Source of the DNA: JAAYHV01 sp964400515
GTDB lineage: Bacteria; Bacillota; Clostridia; Peptostreptococcales; Anaerovoracaceae
Assembly (NCBI GenBank): GCA_964400515.1
Contig: CAYNTJ010000012.1
Span: 1 to 43,346, forward strand
Reading direction: 5' to 3'
DNA length: 43,346 nucleotides
Position numbers and translations under genes: made by a program. Below are positions 40,712 through 43,346 of this stretch, one piece after another (the first letter of the stretch is position 1; each line of letters opens with the position of its first letter). Below the pieces are notes generated by a model. It had not been told where the DNA came from. It did no database searches and was given only the letters and a program-made list of their open reading frames with translations.

Positions 40712-42316
40712 ATGAAAAAGAAATTATTAACAATTACATTGTGCATAGGAATGATTTTTTCTATGGGCATTGGCCTTACCGGATGTGGTGATACGGGGGA
40801 GAAGAAGGCTGAAATGGTAATTGGAACCGGACAGTTCGTTGATACTTTGAATCCTATAACCTCATGGGCCATGGTGAGCTTTGAAGTTTTCCAGCTTATA
40901 TATGATCCTTTGGTAAGAAACGATGATGAACTAAAACCAACACCTTGTCTTGCGGAGAGTTGGGAGGTTAGTGAGGATAATCTTACATGGACCTTTAAAC
41001 TGGCGGAAGCCAATTGGCATGATGGAGAACCGCTTACATCAGAAGATGTAAAATTTACTTATGAGCTACTGCTTACAGATGTGGGAGCAGCTTCGTTTTA
41101 CGGTAGTTATTTGACAGGAATAGAAGAAATAACTTGCCCTGATGAAAGAACTGTAGTAATAACCACAAGCGAGCCAAAGGCAAATATGCTTCAAAATACT
41201 ACTCCTATTCTACCAAAACATATTTGGGCGGAATTAAGTGAAGATGAGATTGAAACATTCGGCAATGATAATCCAATAGGAACAGGGCCGTACAAGTTTG
41301 GAGAAATGAATGATAATTCACTTACATTACTTAGAAATGATGATTATTTCGGAACTCCCGGAAATGTAGAAGCTTATTCCTTTGTAGAATACAAAAATAG
41401 TGACAGTACCGCACAGGCCCTTAAAACCGGCGAAATAGATGCGGCCATGAGCTTAGATGTGGCACAGATGGATCAGCTTTCAAAAGAGGAAGGCATAGAT
41501 GTTATATCAGGAGAAGTATTGGGATTTACACAGCTTTGCATAAATGTGTCAGAAGACGGAACCGGTAACCCTATATTAAAGGATAAGGCAGTAAGGCATG
41601 CGATAGATTACTGTATTGACAAACAAAAGGGTCTTGACATGGCTTACCTGGGGGCAGGAACAATTGGAACCACATTAATAAATCCATCAGACAAATACCA
41701 CTGGGAACCTACGGAAGATGTTCTTAGAAGCTATAACATTGATAAAGCCAATGAAATATTGGATGAAGCAGGATATATGGATACGGATGCAGATGGCATA
41801 AGAGAAGATAAAAACGGAAATCCGTTGGAATTTGAGCTTATAAGTATTGCCGACAATGCAGAAGAAGTAAAATATGGACAAATAATAAAAGCAGGATGTA
41901 AAGAAGCCGGCATCGAAGTTAATTGTGTGACCATGGACAGCGGAGCTTTAAGCGATCAAATATACGCATATGACTATGATATGTTCATTTGGGGATGGGG
42001 CTCTGATGTGGATCCTGGAGTTATACTAAATGTATTGACAACTGATTATGGCAATGAACCGGGATGGTCCAATGCCAGATATGATGAATTATACTTAGAG
42101 CAAGCGGTAACATTGGACGAGGCCGAAAGAATAAGTATGGTACAGGAAATGCAGCAAATAGCTTATGAAGAAGCACCTTATATAGTATTTGTATATAACA
42201 ACACCATTCAGGCAATTCGTTCTGATAAATGGGAGGGATATAAGATGATACCGGAAAACGGCTCTTATTTCTTCAACCTATCAATTGAAAACTATATGAA
42301 TATGAAATTGAAATAG
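40712..42316 (+). CDS. Oligopeptide-binding lipoprotein of an ABC importer (SBP family 5)
   Basis: This 534-residue protein binds peptides outside the cell and delivers them to the membrane permeases. It has a lipoprotein signal with lipobox LTGC and acylated Cys25. The family 5 signature is seen in VIGTGQFVDTLNPI, FQLIYDPLVRNDDELKPTPCLAESW reduced to its DPLVRND core, the DGEPLTSEDVKFTYELL block and NPIGTGPYKF. The first permease gene follows, separated by a strong hairpin. Members of this family bind peptides, nickel or haem, and the L,D-carboxypeptidase next door favours peptides or murein peptides. Confidence 0.93.
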   Translation: MKKKLLTITLCIGMIFSMGIGLTGCGDTGEKKAEMVIGTGQFVDTLNPITSWAMVSFEVFQLIYDPLVRNDDELKPTPCLAESWEVSEDNLTWTFKLAEANWHDGEPLTSEDVKFTYELLLTDVGAASFYGSYLTGIEEITCPDERTVVITTSEPKANMLQNTTPILPKHIWAELSEDEIETFGNDNPIGTGPYKFGEMNDNSLTLLRNDDYFGTPGNVEAYSFVEYKNSDSTAQALKTGEIDAAMSLDVAQMDQLSKEEGIDVISGEVLGFTQLCINVSEDGTGNPILKDKAVRHAIDYCIDKQKGLDMAYLGAGTIGTTLINPSDKYHWEPTEDVLRSYNIDKANEILDEAGYMDTDADGIREDKNGNPLEFELISIADNAEEVKYGQIIKAGCKEAGIEVNCVTMDSGALSDQIYAYDYDMFIWGWGSDVDPGVILNVLTTDYGNEPGWSNARYDELYLEQAVTLDEAERISMVQEMQQIAYEEAPYIVFVYNNTIQAIRSDKWEGYKMIPENGSYFFNLSIENYMNMKLK

Positions 42317-42324
42317 GCTAAAGC

Positions 42325-42358
42325 TATGTAGGAACAAGGAAATCCTTGTTCCTACATA
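42325..42358. other. Strong intergenic hairpin between binding protein and permease genes
   Basis: TATGTAGGAACAAGGA (42325-42340) pairs perfectly over 16 bp with TCCTTGTTCCTACATA (42343-42358), leaving a 2-base loop that would open slightly. No T-tract follows, so it is more likely an RNA-processing or stability element than a terminator. Confidence 0.75.
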
Positions 42359-42373
42359 TTAAGTGAGGACGTT

Positions 42374-43342
42374 ATGAGGAGAAAATTTATTATTAAAAAA
42401 ACAATATATGCAATAATCACTGTTTTTATTGTTTTGATATTTAATTACATATTATTTAGAGTTCTTCCAGGAGATCCTTTGTCTATGATAATGAGAAACC
42501 CTAAGGCAACACCGGAAATGATAGAAACGGTTAAAGCTTTTTATGGTTTGGATAAACCATGGTATACCCAGTTTTTCATGTATTTTGAGGATTTATTTAA
42601 AGGTGATTTGGGAATGTCCTTTGTATATAAGGATGATGTTACAAGTGTAATAGGCTCGAAAATACTTCCTACTTTGTGGCTTTGCGGAATGGCAGAGATT
42701 ATAGCAATAATAGTAGGTATATTTCTTGGAGTAGTGGCAGCCGCAAAAAGAGGAACAAAGATTGATGTGGGTACTTTGGGATTTTCATTAGTTACATATT
42801 CAATGCCAACATTTTGGTTGGGTATGATAATGGTATCTGTATTTTGCGTAGGCTTAAGATTGTTTCCTGTAGGGGGCATGCAAAGTCCCGGTATGGCTTT
42901 TGCCAGTATGAGCACTCAGCTTTTAGATATATTGCATCACAGCTTTCTACCGATAATTACCATGAGTATACTATTAATTGGCGAATATGCATTAACTATG
43001 AGAAATACCCTTATGGATGTATTGGAAGAGGATTATATAACCACAGCTAAGGCAAAAGGCTTTTCCAGAAAATATATTTTGAGAAAACATGCATTGCCAA
43101 ATGCTATGCTACCAATGATAACCATCATTGCCATAAATCTGGGACTGGTAATTGGTGGGGCGATACAAATAGAAACGGTTTTCTCTTGGCCGGGCTTGGG
43201 GTCGCTCATGTATGAAGCTTTAAATGCAAGGGATTATCCCCTGCTCCAGGGGTTATTTTTACTCATAACGATATGTGTAATATTAGCTAACTATTTAACG
43301 GATATAACTTATTCATATCTTGACCCAAGAGTAAAGGATTGA
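42374..43342 (+). CDS. Oligopeptide ABC transporter permease (DppB/OppB family)
   Basis: This 322-residue membrane protein is one of the two permeases of a peptide importer. Six membrane segments are visible. The start FNYILFRVLPGDPLSMI and the cytoplasmic EAA-type loop EDYITTAKAKGFSRKYILRKH (residues about 217-236), which contacts the ATPase, are typical. The C-terminal LDPRVKD is the usual end of DppB. GAGG precedes the ATG. It stops 4 bases before the window ends, and a second permease and ATPases should follow outside. Confidence 0.95.
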   Translation: MRRKFIIKKTIYAIITVFIVLIFNYILFRVLPGDPLSMIMRNPKATPEMIETVKAFYGLDKPWYTQFFMYFEDLFKGDLGMSFVYKDDVTSVIGSKILPTLWLCGMAEIIAIIVGIFLGVVAAAKRGTKIDVGTLGFSLVTYSMPTFWLGMIMVSVFCVGLRLFPVGGMQSPGMAFASMSTQLLDILHHSFLPIITMSILLIGEYALTMRNTLMDVLEEDYITTAKAKGFSRKYILRKHALPNAMLPMITIIAINLGLVIGGAIQIETVFSWPGLGSLMYEALNARDYPLLQGLFLLITICVILANYLTDITYSYLDPRVKD

Positions 43343-43346
43343 CGAG

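Noticed and set aside
42325..42358. Terminator between binding protein and permease genes
   Set aside because: There is no T-tract after the stem, and the permease has no promoter of its own, so an RNA stability or processing element is more likely.

Overview
The window reads as a low-GC, anaerobic Gram-positive chromosome, most likely class Clostridia or Tissierellia. The signs are AT-rich coding with AGGAGG-type ribosome binding sites, sigma-A promoters with 17-bp spacers, a FabK/FabT-type fatty-acid operon, a flavodiiron protein, and a SCIFF/maturase pair, which is a clostridial hallmark. I see no rRNA, tRNA, insertion sequence, prophage or CRISPR array. Genes are densely packed and no gene-free stretch exceeds 300 bases.

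Region 1 (1-10507) holds the end of an unidentified gene, two small minus-strand genes (a lipoprotein and an unknown acidic protein), and then a complete type II fatty-acid operon: fabH-acpP-fabK-fabD-fabG-fabF-accB-fabZ-accC-accDA-fabT. It starts at a near-consensus promoter followed by two FabT-type palindromes exactly 21 bp apart. Most genes overlap or nearly touch. The two carboxyltransferase subunits are fused into one polypeptide. The MarR-type repressor gene is last and is followed by a terminator.

Region 2 (10565-16888) is a run of co-directional genes: an ABC ATPase, a radical SAM protein and two ABC-2 permeases with overlapping or touching ends, then a flavodiiron protein with a C-terminal rubredoxin domain, then a membrane-anchored Ig-like protein. 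The radical SAM/exporter unit has no visible precursor peptide. The rubredoxin domain has its own strong internal ribosome binding site and start codon. A Crp/Fnr-type regulator and an acyltransferase/MFS transporter pair run the opposite way.

Region 3 (20117-22992) has a BaiN/HI0933-type flavoprotein and then scfA, the SCIFF ranthipeptide precursor, and its radical SAM/SPASM maturase. scfA has a perfect consensus promoter, and an attenuator-like hairpin lies between precursor and maturase. The peptide keeps six cysteines but has Ser at both positions I recall as carrying the thioether in the characterised homologue.

Region 4 (22991-28421, minus) is a four-gene operon: a glycerate-type 2-hydroxyacid dehydrogenase, two tandemly duplicated AEC permeases and a SERCA-like Ca2+ P-type ATPase. 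Region 5 (28450-34298) carries rdgB, a YihY/BrkB membrane protein and a DagK-like lipid kinase, then a voltage-gated-type K+ channel, and divergent serA/serC driven by back-to-back promoters. Region 6 (34285-38165) has a D,D-carboxypeptidase, uvrC, a DUF1292 protein and an unannotated 51-residue membrane protein. Region 7 (38166-end) has a COG2509 FAD protein, then an L,D-carboxypeptidase with an oligopeptide ABC importer (binding protein and first permease), which suggests peptide or muropeptide recycling. The importer operon continues beyond the window.
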